From: Paraphysomonas bandaiensis | Taxonomy: Eukaryota > Chrysophyceae | Direction: 5' to 3' | Assembly (NCBI GenBank): GCA_965644295.1 | Contig: CBFFRP010000066.1 | Span: forward strand, 186,001 to 250,000 | DNA: 64,000 bases | Part shown: positions 10,466 through 20,529 of the stretch, piece by piece | Numbering within the stretch: the first letter of the stretch is position 1 | Layout: each line of letters starts with the position of its first letter | The notes under the pieces: model-generated | What the model was told of the DNA's origin: nothing | The model's database searches: none | Seen by the model: the letters and a program-made list of their open reading frames with translations, nothing else | Program-made: the position numbers and the translations under genes

Positions 10466-11286
10466 TCATTGTGGTAATTGCATTCCACGTGGGTGCCATA
10501 AAAATACAGTGTATGTTTTAGAAGTAGTCTAGTGGCGTGGCATTTAATTATTCGTATATCCATGATTCTAGTATATGTGACTAATTCTTAACATTACAAA
10601 TCCTGTACGGAATCATCATATTGACTAATAATGAACGTTTGAGATGACATTTATATATCAACTGGAATTATTGTAACTTGTATTCCATTCCTACTTGAGA
10701 ATTACAGAATGTGTATATCGAATAAAAACCAATATGCTGCATATAAAGTTTGAAAAAAATGTAATCTTCATGAGAAGGGATAAAAGAGTATTCCGAGATA
10801 ATTTCTTTTTTACAACTGAACGCTTTCGTTGTTATAGTGTTTTTCGATATCAACGGTGGAAAAAACGAAAAAACAATATATACTGTATCATCGTTTTAGA
10901 AATCTAAGTGTAATAAATGGCGTCAGTGATGACTACTGAGTAAAATAAATAAACTATGAGGAGCAGAAGCATACATAGCTCTCTACTGCTGATTGCCGAT
11001 ATCAATTTATCTACTGATGAAAAGTGCACTTCAGTGCACATGAATGGGGCATATATCTGAGGCAGAGTCTCTTCGCCAATTTTTAGAAATCTAAACTTTT
11101 GACAGAAAACAAAGCGGTTCGTTAGAAGTGATAAGAGAGATCGTGACTAATATTTTTTCATAGAAAAGTATAATAGCTTAAGTCGTGTTAATATTCTGCC
11201 ATCAACAGTTTCAGATATATAAACGGCACCAGCTACGAAACATAGATTAGGTTCACAATACACAATTGATACTAGCATCTTGACAT
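10466..11286. other. Intergenic, convergent 3' ends
   Basis: Lies between the 3' ends of the plus-strand CFAP97 gene and the minus-strand DUF1275 gene. AT-rich with only short open frames and no recognisable RNA gene or repeat. It should hold both polyadenylation regions. Confidence 0.5.
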
Positions 11287-13260
11287 CTACAGCTTGCAGT
11301 TAGTGTCGTTCTCATCTTGGGTAGCATCACCTTTGTCAGATTTAAAAAATAAAGTCTTCCACAATACATGAAGCACATAAAACCGAGACTGCACGAGACT
11401 ATACAAGCACCCAAGTGTAGAGAACCCGACTATATTTACTACGATTTGATACTTGCCCAACAAAGGAAAGAGTAAGCGTGCAATCAACGACCCAAATATA
11501 AATGATAGTAGTGATGGCAAGAGAAGACGAACGGTCCTGAGACCTACGGCGGGGCCTCCTTTGAGTCTTCTACCCAGTGCAGCACCAATATCCGTTGCAC
11601 AACCAGACATATAAGTTGTACGAACGACAGAGCCTTTTATTTTGCATCCTAGCGCACTCTGCATCCCACAAAATCCCGCTAAGATGTAGTAGAAGTAGTA
11701 TGATTCTGGGAACTCAATGTGAATTAGCTGGGCAAGGATTAACATCATCGTTCCAATGATAAAGACTCTACCGTACGGTGCTTTCAACGAGTAGAAGTCA
11801 GATGGTACCATGGTTCCACAAATTGCCGCCCCTACGACGTATGCAATTACGAGACCTACGTACGCGGAAGCCCTTCCAAACTCTCTGTCAGCAAGGGCAA
11901 TAGCCATTGCTGTGGTGGTGCCAGTGATATGTGACGTATAGAAACCTCGCGATGAAAGTGACGATGTTGCGTTAATGAATCCAGCATTTATGCATAGAAA
12001 ACATATACCCGCGAGCATTACTCGGTGGGTCCAAATATTTTCCTCTACTTCAACCCGGGAAGCCGTGACGGGATACGAAGTGGCAGAAGAGTTACCCGAG
12101 GACGGCACAGAGAGATCCGCAGTCAATTCAACGGGTTGGGAAATTGGATCATAAGCTACTACCTCCCGAATGGCATTAGCACCAGTATCTGATACCGGGG
12201 GAACATCTTGAAGCCCTGCCTCATCAGAAGGGGGCTCCTCACAGGGGGGTTCTTCTTCTTTCGAAGTAGCAAGTGATGGAAGACAGCCAAAAAAGCGTAG
12301 CACAGGACGGTATTCGACCTCTTGCTTCACGAACAACGTGTATAACACACCAACAAGAAAAAAAACACCCACATTAACAAATAGTTGACTGCGCCCCAAA
12401 TCTTTTACAGTGAACCCTGCAACTACGGCGCCTAAAAAGAAACTTGCCACTAGACACAGGTTGACATACATCTTCCAGAGGTTCTGTTTCTGCCCATGGG
12501 CAGTGCGGCCGGCAATAAGACCAATATCAGTGACACTTCCAGATATGTGTGTAGTACGTAGAATGTTTCCGCTGTATCTGGAGGTGATTGCGTTTTGAAT
12601 TCCAGTCATGAATGCGACAAGAAAATAATATGCCAGTGACTCCGGCGCTAATTGGTCCGTAATGGCTGCGACAGCTAATACCACAGATCCAGCCTTGAAT
12701 ATCCTTCCATACGGAGAGCCCAAGTAGAAAGTTCTATTCGGCACAATGTATCCAGATACAGCCGCCCCGAGTATATGACAGAGTATGAGGCCTATATTGA
12801 TTCCAAAATCAGTTAAATTACCAGCACCAAGACCGATTCCGGCACTAGTTGATGCACCCGTCATAGGCGCTGTCGATAAGCTCCTTGCACCAGACACTGT
12901 AGTGCTGTTTAACATTCCTCCGTTGAATGCTAGAAGCATCCCACCACACGTAATGGCAGTTATCTCTTTCAGGGGCCTCTCCTGTAACGGTATTTTTTTT
13001 GTACCCTCTGAAGCTTTAATCGCTGTCATTACGTCACTGTGTGGGATAGGTACAACCAAACAGATGCAGTGGGACCTATTTCTACGGAGAGGGTGCAATG
13101 GATCGTCTCTGGAGGTGCAATGGGTGCAATTGGCTGTGTATCTGTGTATGTCATTCATGCGGTTGCATTCACTCTGCTGTCCATATAATAAAATACAACT
13201 GTATGAATCGGTATACGTGTGGATACAGGAGTTTATGCATAGTGGACTGAGTGTACTCAT
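11287..13260 (-). CDS. Tandem DUF1275 (YoaK-like) multi-pass membrane protein
   Basis: The open frame is 657 codons, but the first 77 residues look unlike the family, and a second ATG at 13029 (MTAIKASEG) directly precedes the conserved part; the true start may be there. Two homologous halves follow. Half one (about 93-305) has the GGMLLAFNGGMLNS helix, PMTGAST, YGRIF, TGIQNAI and SVTDIG. Half two (about 410-635) has FINATSSL, SHITGTTTA, YGRVFI, GMQSALG and YMSGCATDIG. Each matches the DUF1275 pattern of six or so helices with a T-G/S-T motif and a later 'GxxxNA..t...TT..G..TD.G' block. A charged, Pro/Glu-rich linker (about 325-400) joins them. Bacterial members are single-domain proteins of ~220 residues of poorly known function, probably transport. 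The duplicated architecture resembles the pseudo-symmetric transporters made by internal fusion. Confidence 0.85.
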   Translation of the reverse strand: MSTLSPLCINSCIHTYTDSYSCILLYGQQSECNRMNDIHRYTANCTHCTSRDDPLHPLRRNRSHCICLVVPIPHSDVMTAIKASEGTKKIPLQERPLKEITAITCGGMLLAFNGGMLNSTTVSGARSLSTAPMTGASTSAGIGLGAGNLTDFGINIGLILCHILGAAVSGYIVPNRTFYLGSPYGRIFKAGSVVLAVAAITDQLAPESLAYYFLVAFMTGIQNAITSRYSGNILRTTHISGSVTDIGLIAGRTAHGQKQNLWKMYVNLCLVASFFLGAVVAGFTVKDLGRSQLFVNVGVFFLVGVLYTLFVKQEVEYRPVLRFFGCLPSLATSKEEEPPCEEPPSDEAGLQDVPPVSDTGANAIREVVAYDPISQPVELTADLSVPSSGNSSATSYPVTASRVEVEENIWTHRVMLAGICFLCINAGFINATSSLSSRGFYTSHITGTTTAMAIALADREFGRASAYVGLVIAYVVGAAICGTMVPSDFYSLKAPYGRVFIIGTMMLILAQLIHIEFPESYYFYYILAGFCGMQSALGCKIKGSVVRTTYMSGCATDIGAALGRRLKGGPAVGLRTVRLLLPSLLSFIFGSLIARLLFPLLGKYQIVVNIVGFSTLGCLYSLVQSRFYVLHVLWKTLFFKSDKGDATQDENDTNCKL

Positions 13261-13775
13261 ACACTATGTACTTATATACTATATACTGCTGTAGATAGGT
13301 ACTTCGTACTGTGTGTACCTAGATATAGAGCAGTACATATCACACCATACATCCATACATATTTATTATATGATGACTAGATGTACCTCCACTATACGTA
13401 CACATCCATATTTTATTGGTGATAGCAAGCTACACTATAGCAGTACATACAGCAGTATGTACAGCTGTATCTCTAACAGTCTAACAGTACATCATACAGC
13501 TACACTGTATCTAACAGTACATATCTAACAGTATCTCATCCATTTCTCTTAACATAACACAAACATTTTCATATATCTTACACCACATCTAACATCCAAT
13601 CCCATACTCTTGCATGATGCAATACCATTTATATCCCTTTCCTCATCTTAATTATCATTGCATAAAAGTGTTGTTATGAGTAGTTAATAACACTCCTAAC
13701 AACACTTTTGTGTCACTTGAATTCATTGCATAAAATATAACTATCTGCATATAATGTGACATAACAATACTTTCA
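13261..13775. other. Intergenic with a near-perfect 46-bp palindrome
   Basis: The region between divergent starts (13260 or 13029 minus; 13776 plus). Low-complexity 'CAGTACAT'-type repeats occupy 13320-13530. At about 13665-13710 AAAAGTGTTGTTA pairs perfectly with TAACAACACTTTT, and the 20-nt centre is itself nearly palindromic. Possible roles are a regulatory dyad or a MITE remnant. Confidence 0.55.
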
Positions 13776-14941
13776 ATGGATAAAACAAGTACATCAAACA
13801 CTGTGGTGGAGTCAGTTGATCCTCATTTATGTGTATCAGAGGAAAAATTTCAGAAAATATTTGATGGAAGAAAAATTTTTTGGGGTAACGACACTGGAGT
13901 CGATATCTGCATATTTTATCATACTCAACACAAAATATTTGAAATTGTACCATTTTACACTGATCGGGAGATTCAGAGACACTATATATCTGGAAAGTTT
14001 GTAATGAAACTTACTCGAGTCTATCTGGAGACTGAACACAATATTGATGCTGTATCTGATGCTAATATTCTTCCGTATACAGTAGACTGTATCTTGGAGC
14101 GCATTAATTACATAAATGAAAGTGTCATATTTAAGCCTCTTCCTGGTATACTAATGAGTTAGAGTGAAATATATCGGAGTGACATTGTATGCAGGCGACA
14201 TGAGGGTTCAGTTAGGACGTGTTGCACTAGCCAGACCGATTGACCTAGTACCGGTCACAGTGCAATGGGAGAACCCTCTTATGTAAGATACTTAATGTTT
14301 GCTATACATTGTGGCATATATTAATTGGTCGCCTAGAGAGGATAAGAATTCCACGCACTGCTACGAACTAGTCAGCGCTGTACACAGATTTCAAAAGACC
14401 TCACGTCACCCACGCTTATTCGTAGCCTTGGACTCCAAGGTGACATCTCCTACTTTATTGCCTGACACTAAAAGAAAGAGCAAAGTTCATTCAAAATATT
14501 TGACAAAGGAGATACCGCCTTTCTTTCTCAGGTGTGTTTGCACACCTACTATCGAAGAAGTGGGCAGTGCTTTCATCATTGTACTTGAGAAAATCTCATG
14601 ATTTTATGCGCAGCAAAAGATTAAACAGCGATGTTGATCTGTGCACTCAGGTCGCTTTACCAACATTGAGAAAGTCTTTTGCTAAAGAGCGTTTGTCTTC
14701 AAGAGAATTCCCAGTAGTTAGACTTTCCACCGGTCGCCTTAATTGTCAGAGGAAGAGGGTTTCTGTGCCACACCGAAACAGACATCAACCTCGCCAGCAA
14801 GGAGAAGTAGCTAAAGACAGACTTCCTTCTGCACCATCAAGTCAAGTCCCGACAACAAAAAAGTACAAGCAGCAAACAAACAGATATATGTGTCCCACTA
14901 TGCAGTCAGTCTCAAGAAATAATGCGAACAAATTTATCTAG
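13776..14941 (+). CDS. Unrecognised basic protein, 4 exons
   Basis: The exons 13776-14145, 14195-14282, 14337-14531 and 14614-14941 connect through GT-AG introns of 49, 54 and 82 nt with matching phases, to give 326 residues ending at TAG. Without splicing each frame stops soon after the first exon, but the joined frame is open throughout, which supports the model. The N-terminal 130 residues look globular (FDGRKIFWGNDTG, ICIFYHTQHKIFEIVPFY, then a helix ILERINYINES). The middle has VQLGRVALARPIDLV and HCYELVSAVHRF. The last 110 residues are Arg/Lys/Gln-rich and probably disordered. No transmembrane helix or signal peptide. I do not recognise the family. The conserved-looking N-terminal domain with a disordered basic tail is compatible with a cytoskeletal or ciliary protein, but that is speculation. 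Confidence 0.7.
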
Positions 14942-14945
14942 AGCC

Positions 14946-16110
14946 TTCTTGGTGTCATTGCACCTCATGGAGGATGGCATAATGAATGTATAAAGTACGA
15001 TACCAAATGCTCTCAACCCAGATTAAATATTCGTGTTTTTATATCTTTAGTGTACTGGGAGGTGCGTTTGATAATAATGTTAGGATAAAATACCCATATT
15101 GTACGCCAGTGACGATCCATGATGATATTAACAATAAGCTAGGAGCATCGAAGATGATGTGTAATTTGCATGTTGACTACTTCTATATGATTGATAGTGT
15201 GCAATTGAAGAAAGGTAGTGTGAACTCATAGTAAGAGAGGGCAATATAGCTACAATGAGAAAATTTTAAGCTGCTGACGTAGAACTATATAGAAAAATAT
15301 AAGACTAGTGAATATAAGATTGACAGATGATGTGAAGGAGAATAAATATTACAGTATTTGAGTCTGGCCTTGAGACTTTTGATATTGTGTTATATCATGT
15401 AGAGGCACCAATCAAGTTACCACCTATTATAGGTACCCCATATTGTAGGCACTGCAAAGAAGCATCTCAATATCCAGTCGGAGTGTGAATCTGGATAACA
15501 TTAGTACTTCTGTGACTTCTGATAGTACCGATCATTGTAAGAGAGGCAATATGTAACAGTTTCATGTAAAATGTCGTGTAACTCTATATACCACAACGCT
15601 AACCTATATATGATTTCAAATGCTCATTGTGTCTTTATGAAGTTCTCATTGGAAACATAGCTCAATGTGATGAACGTCTTATAGCTGCAAGCGGACATAC
15701 AAGCGGCGGTTGAATCAGTTGTGTTCATATTTATCTTAACGGCTGCATAATGCGCAGGGCCTAGTAACCGTTAATGGTAATGTCATTAAATTTGCCGAGA
15801 ATTGCACACTACCATTAATGGACCATCAATGTCATCTCATTATTAGAATGTGCTGGTACTTGGTACTTGATATATATAGAACTGACTGTTTTTAATATAA
15901 TAGTATCTCCTCTATACTCCGAAGAAAATCTAAATACTATTAGACAACAATGTTCGTGCAACTCTACAGGTACTTTGTGGCAACTTTGTTCATTATCTTC
16001 TCAATGCTCTATAGAGTCAGAAAATAGTTACCTGAGCAGTATGTATTACAATGTACTCATAAACCCAAAAGTTCTAAAAAAGGTCTTTAGTTGCCAGTTA
16101 CCCGATTAGA
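14946..16110 (+). pseudogene. Cysteine-rich coding fragments: decayed or heavily intron-split gene
   Basis: Several consecutive plus-strand segments read like protein but lie in different frames. They are about 14946-15045 (APHGGWHNECIKYD), 15059-15217 (IKYPYCTPVTIHDD), 15360-15488 (GTPYCRHCKEASQYP), 15770-15896 (FAENCTLPLMDHQCH) and 15915-16109 (IRQQCSCNSTGTLWQLC). They are rich in Cys and contain Asn-X-Ser/Thr sites, suggesting an extracellular protein. I could not connect them with consistent splice sites, and there is no convincing start. This is either a pseudogene or a many-exon gene. It follows the 4-exon gene on the same strand and could be a remnant of a neighbour. The region 16111-16467 beyond holds nothing recognisable. 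Confidence 0.3.
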
Positions 16111-16467
16111 CTTAAGTTACAATCTATGTGGTACAGAACCTATAACCTATAGCATCTCTTTCCGCAGTTCATATACTTAGTTTTCTGCCTTTTGGTAAGT
16201 GTTATTTGCTGTTTACTATGTTTCAATGGTAAAATAAATTTCGGTAGTTTTGCTGATCGTAAGCAAAAGTTACTTTTTCTGGTATTGCAAAACACGATTA
16301 ATTACAGATAATTCGTACGCGTGTAGAGAACATTCATGCTATTCCTCACCCTACTTTGCTTGAGAGATGGGCGAAGAAGTTAACACTATCAGTATGGATC
16401 ATGGTGATGCTCAGGCACCCCCGTCTGCATCATAACAATATAAAACGCACACCACTAAAACCTAACA

Positions 16468-18846
16468 CTAGTTTCTACCCCAAAACGACGACCAAATTGA
16501 CTTTGTTGTATCTCTTTCTTTAACTCCACTTCCAGTCCGTAAACTCTTATTCTCGTGAAGTTTCAAGTCAACAACTTTAATGGCATGATCAGACAAAACC
16601 TCTCCCTTGTAACATGCCAGCAATGTGACTTCATTTCTATGTACTTCCATATCACTGCAAATTATATCGCCCCTTACCCGTCCGGCAGTCTCACAATTAG
16701 CAGGCCATGTATAATGATGCGGGTTGTCAACTGCAGATAGCTTCACGCTTGGGCAAAATGAACCAGTCTGATCACCGGCAATTACTATTCCACTGTACGA
16801 AGATGTAATATTCTTGACGGCACCATACATTGTTTCATTGAGTTTATGGATCGATCCTAGCAACATCGTAGAACTGTCGTGCAGAACAACCTCGGCATAT
16901 AAAATCATACGGCTGCCTAGACGCCTCTCATAGCCATTGGCATTAATTCCCATGCTAGCAAATGCATAGTAATCTTTAAATAGTGGGCCCCTCTGAAGGA
17001 ACCCCTTTCTAATCGGACATTTACTAAGGATAGCATTTCCGTGAAGGCCCAATACATTATACGACCACATCGTTCGTCGTTGCTCATTCCGATCCCCATT
17101 GGTAAGCTCCATGTATTCAATCCCCCAGGCAAAGCTCATACGCATTCTTTCTGCTAGCATGCTCGTAGTATGAATGTTGCCACTGCGGGCCATCCCAATA
17201 TCCATCTCATTCAGCAGAATGACATCTGGGTCTCTTAGCGCTGCTTCTTCAGTTACCATTTGTGCAAACTTCTCCCAGTCCTTCCCCCGCTCCGCATTGT
17301 ATTCAATTACGCGCAACACTCCACTTTCCCCACATCTATTATTTTTAGTATGATGCATTGGGTTAAATGAATTGTCTACTTGAACAGTATCGAGGTTCGG
17401 AATCAGGGAAGTGAATTCAGCCATTTTTTCTTCTCCCTCAAATGTTGCCCACTCATGCCTGGTCTCATAAGGAATATGCCAGTGTTGAGTTGGAAAATAC
17501 ATTGGGTCATCCTTCTTGTAACTTGGTGCGGGAATTTTCTGCAGCATGTAGTGAAAACATCGAGCATGAAAGGTTGGAGGCGGAACGCTACTCAAAGGTT
17601 TCGAATCCGGCTCGATATGTTTGATGGTGTTGTTTACAGCAACCACACTATATTCGTTACCACTATTCGTTCGAATCTTATGAACTGTCGGAAAGACTTT
17701 CGCTAGGGCACAGCAATCAAGAAACTTCGTATGCGTGTTACTACAGTGCACCTTTGGCACTACGCCGTCCAACATATTAATATCAATATCTCCCGCACAA
17801 AAATCCTGGTACTGCTCATTGCGGTGGTTATAACTGCCCATTACACATGCATTAAGGTCATATCGATGTTTGGCTAAGGCTGGATTTGGGCCAGGCACAT
17901 GAATTCCTCCAAAAAAATACTCTTGTAGAGGAAACACTAGAGATAAGGGCCACTCCTTGCCGCATGCATTACGTCCCCGATATTCTTTTATTACACCTTC
18001 ATCTCTGTAGGTGGCATAAAAAAAGACATCTGCAAATGGCCAGCCCCAACCGAATCGAGTCAATGGCTGAGAAGGATCGTCTATAAACAATTTTTGGCCA
18101 CCTGCTGTTATTTGTGCATGGACACGTGTACCATCAGAAAATCTGTATTCCTTCGCCGCTGCGAAAAATTCATCGTAGTAGCGAGCATCTATGGCAACGT
18201 CTAAATCATCGTCCCATGGAATTGGACCACCATGAAGAAGAGCGCCTGCATGAGAACCAGCAAATATCATCCACTGAGCTCCAATACTCTCAGCTATCTC
18301 TTTCACTGCATGTAGTAATACAACACTTCTCTCAGCCCCTTCTGTAGTGAGGATTATTGAACCCTTATGACCTCCACTATTTCGATATGTATAATATGGT
18401 GTAGATGCAAAATATTCCATAATTTCAGGTGCAACATTCCATATCCATGTATTATTAATTGTCTCATATTCTCTAAATTTCTTTATATGATGATCTGCAT
18501 GTGCTGCATGATGATCTGTGTGTGTTATATGATGAGATGTGATGGTATCCTCTAAAAAGGACATAGTCCTTGATGTCCTCCATTTTGCATATGTATCAAC
18601 AGAATTTCCTAAACATTTATATTGATGTAAATAAGATGTTATATCAGTAATATCTTCATTGGATATGTTATATAATAAGCCTCTGTGTTGTTTGTTATAT
18701 ATATGGGGGTCTGTAGATGTATATCCCTGTATAGATGTATATAGAGAGATATGAAATATATAGAGAAGAAGATTATAAGTAGATATTATTGTCATGAGAG
18801 GATGGTAATGATGGTGATGGTGTTTAATGTGATGAGATCGAATCAA
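16468..18846 (-). CDS. LicD/fukutin-type nucleotidyltransferase fused to an endonuclease/exonuclease/phosphatase (EEP) domain
   Basis: The single-exon protein has 792 residues. A hydrophobic segment at about 18-40 after a His-rich start acts as signal peptide or type II anchor, so it should enter the secretory pathway. Residues ~175-330 are a LicD domain: FAGSHAGALLHGG, IPWDDDLDVAID (the metal-binding Asp cluster) and later FGWGWPFADVFFY. LicD proteins, including fukutin and FKRP, transfer phosphocholine or ribitol-phosphate to glycans. Residues ~508-765 are an EEP fold: IEYNAERG, VILLNEMD (catalytic Glu), GLHGNAILSK, GSIHK, VIAGDQTG, RGDIICSD and LSDHAIKV (the Asp-His pair). The usual GDxN is GDQT here, so the Asn position is changed. 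EEP enzymes cleave phosphodiesters (nucleases, inositol phosphatases, sphingomyelinases). One chain could therefore both add and remove a phosphodiester-linked glycan group. Stop is TAG. Confidence 0.88.
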   Translation of the reverse strand: MIRSHHIKHHHHHYHPLMTIISTYNLLLYIFHISLYTSIQGYTSTDPHIYNKQHRGLLYNISNEDITDITSYLHQYKCLGNSVDTYAKWRTSRTMSFLEDTITSHHITHTDHHAAHADHHIKKFREYETINNTWIWNVAPEIMEYFASTPYYTYRNSGGHKGSIILTTEGAERSVVLLHAVKEIAESIGAQWMIFAGSHAGALLHGGPIPWDDDLDVAIDARYYDEFFAAAKEYRFSDGTRVHAQITAGGQKLFIDDPSQPLTRFGWGWPFADVFFYATYRDEGVIKEYRGRNACGKEWPLSLVFPLQEYFFGGIHVPGPNPALAKHRYDLNACVMGSYNHRNEQYQDFCAGDIDINMLDGVVPKVHCSNTHTKFLDCCALAKVFPTVHKIRTNSGNEYSVVAVNNTIKHIEPDSKPLSSVPPPTFHARCFHYMLQKIPAPSYKKDDPMYFPTQHWHIPYETRHEWATFEGEEKMAEFTSLIPNLDTVQVDNSFNPMHHTKNNRCGESGVLRVIEYNAERGKDWEKFAQMVTEEAALRDPDVILLNEMDIGMARSGNIHTTSMLAERMRMSFAWGIEYMELTNGDRNEQRRTMWSYNVLGLHGNAILSKCPIRKGFLQRGPLFKDYYAFASMGINANGYERRLGSRMILYAEVVLHDSSTMLLGSIHKLNETMYGAVKNITSSYSGIVIAGDQTGSFCPSVKLSAVDNPHHYTWPANCETAGRVRGDIICSDMEVHRNEVTLLACYKGEVLSDHAIKVVDLKLHENKSLRTGSGVKERDTTKSIWSSFWGRN

Positions 18847-19195
18847 TCAGACATGAGACACTCCATTCGTATACCACCTACTGTATGTATGTATATGTAT
18901 GTATGTATGGATACATACCCCACACACACAGTACATGGCGCGTTCGTGGTTTGTAAAAAAACTTGTGGCTGTGTATGTATGTATGTATGTATGTATGTAT
19001 GTATGTATGTATGTATGTATGTATGTATGTATGTATGTATGTATGTATGTATGTATGTATGTATGTATGTATGTATGTATGTATGTATGCATGTATGTAC
19101 AGCAGTTGGATAGTACAATACCTACATACAGCAGTACCTACGTACCTACACAGCAGTACATACCTATTCCTGCAATGAGGAAAAGATGAGACCTG
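18847..19195. repeat. (GTAT)n microsatellite
   Basis: A nearly pure GTAT/TATG tetranucleotide tract occupies about 18968-19100, flanked by shorter imperfect copies (18882-18910) and by CAGCAGTTGGATAGTACA-type sequence that also flanks the larger microsatellite at 22180-22200. The Met-Tyr-Val-Cys and His-Thr-Tyr-Ile open frames across it are artefacts of the repeat. Confidence 0.95.
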
Positions 19196-20529
19196 ATCGT
19201 CTTATTGCCAACACGACTTTAATCACTGCATACACCTCAACATCTCTTAACTATAACTATCCACTGTAATCATAGTGACAGTAAGTGTATCGTATATAAT
19301 GAAAGAACCTGCTATCAATAGATTACAGGCTGTGAAACACAACCTCTTCATATCATATAAGCCAAGTAGCTATACACTCTGTATACTAGAATCTCTTGCT
19401 AGTATTATCATATAGAACATGGATTAGTAAACTATCTCACTGAAGATTCAGCAGAACTTTCCCTCCTAAATCTTGGCGTGATATCTAAATCAAGTTAGCG
19501 TATGTATGTGTGATAACAGACTTTGAATAGTTAATCTCCTCATGAAAGATGGCTGTTCAAGATTTAATAGATAGATTACTTGAATTTTACTAATACTACT
19601 TTTAGTGATAACTTGTTGATGTTATCTTTCCAAGTTTTGAGAAGGCGTCAAGGAGAAAACACTCCCTCCATATGTCTCTGTCAGGTGGCCATTTCCTGCT
19701 GCTGCTCTTACCAAACAAAGTTCGTCATGAGTATCAAAATATTAAGTCTTTTATCCGAAAAATTGTCACAGTGTCACAATAGCTATTAGCATTGGTATTA
19801 TCCCGCAAGAGGCTTTACATGGGTCGCTATCACTATTGTCGTAGTTGATAATGTTATATTAATGGTTGAAATAGTTTTATATATGGTCGGAATGAAAATC
19901 GGTAGGTCGAACTGGGAGGTAAAATTGGTAGTTTTTCATAGCTGTTAGCAAGGCATACCCTGCCTCTTATGGTAGCTACTTGCTTCTTCATAATCATATT
20001 CTGTGTCATGTATCATGTATGTATAGTGTAAATCTAGTTAGCTCGTTAGAGCTTAATTGGCATAACACACAAAGAATATCTAGTGCTTAGAAATAAATTA
20101 ATATATGCTAAGAACATTTTTTACGTGAAATTAGCAAACTGTAGGATCAGAGGGATATAGAATCGTTGTACATTTTTTGGCAGAAGCCGGAATAAAGTAC
20201 ATACATGCTATATGTATCGACGTAAAAGTGATAGCACGTGACCATTGAAATGGAGGTCACTCACAATTAACTGTTTGTAGTATTGCCTTTAGCTTTACAC
20301 TTACATTCTATTCTACTTATAAACTATGCGTACTAAACCGAGACTTTTAACCGAATAATAAATGAGCCAACGGCATACAATTATTACCATAAATGACAGG
20401 CTACTGAATGTATGTACCAATACGTGACACACATTGAGTTAGTATGTCATCTAAGAACTCATTTACACGTACCGTTTGCAAGCTAAATATGGCTATAAAA
20501 GGACTGTATCATATGAAATTTTCAATTTT
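19196..20529. other. Intergenic, no gene seen
   Basis: About 1.3 kb of AT-rich sequence upstream of the LicD gene and downstream of WDR74. Open frames are at most 69 codons and have no recognisable motifs. No tRNA-like cloverleaf or inverted repeat stands out. Confidence 0.5.
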
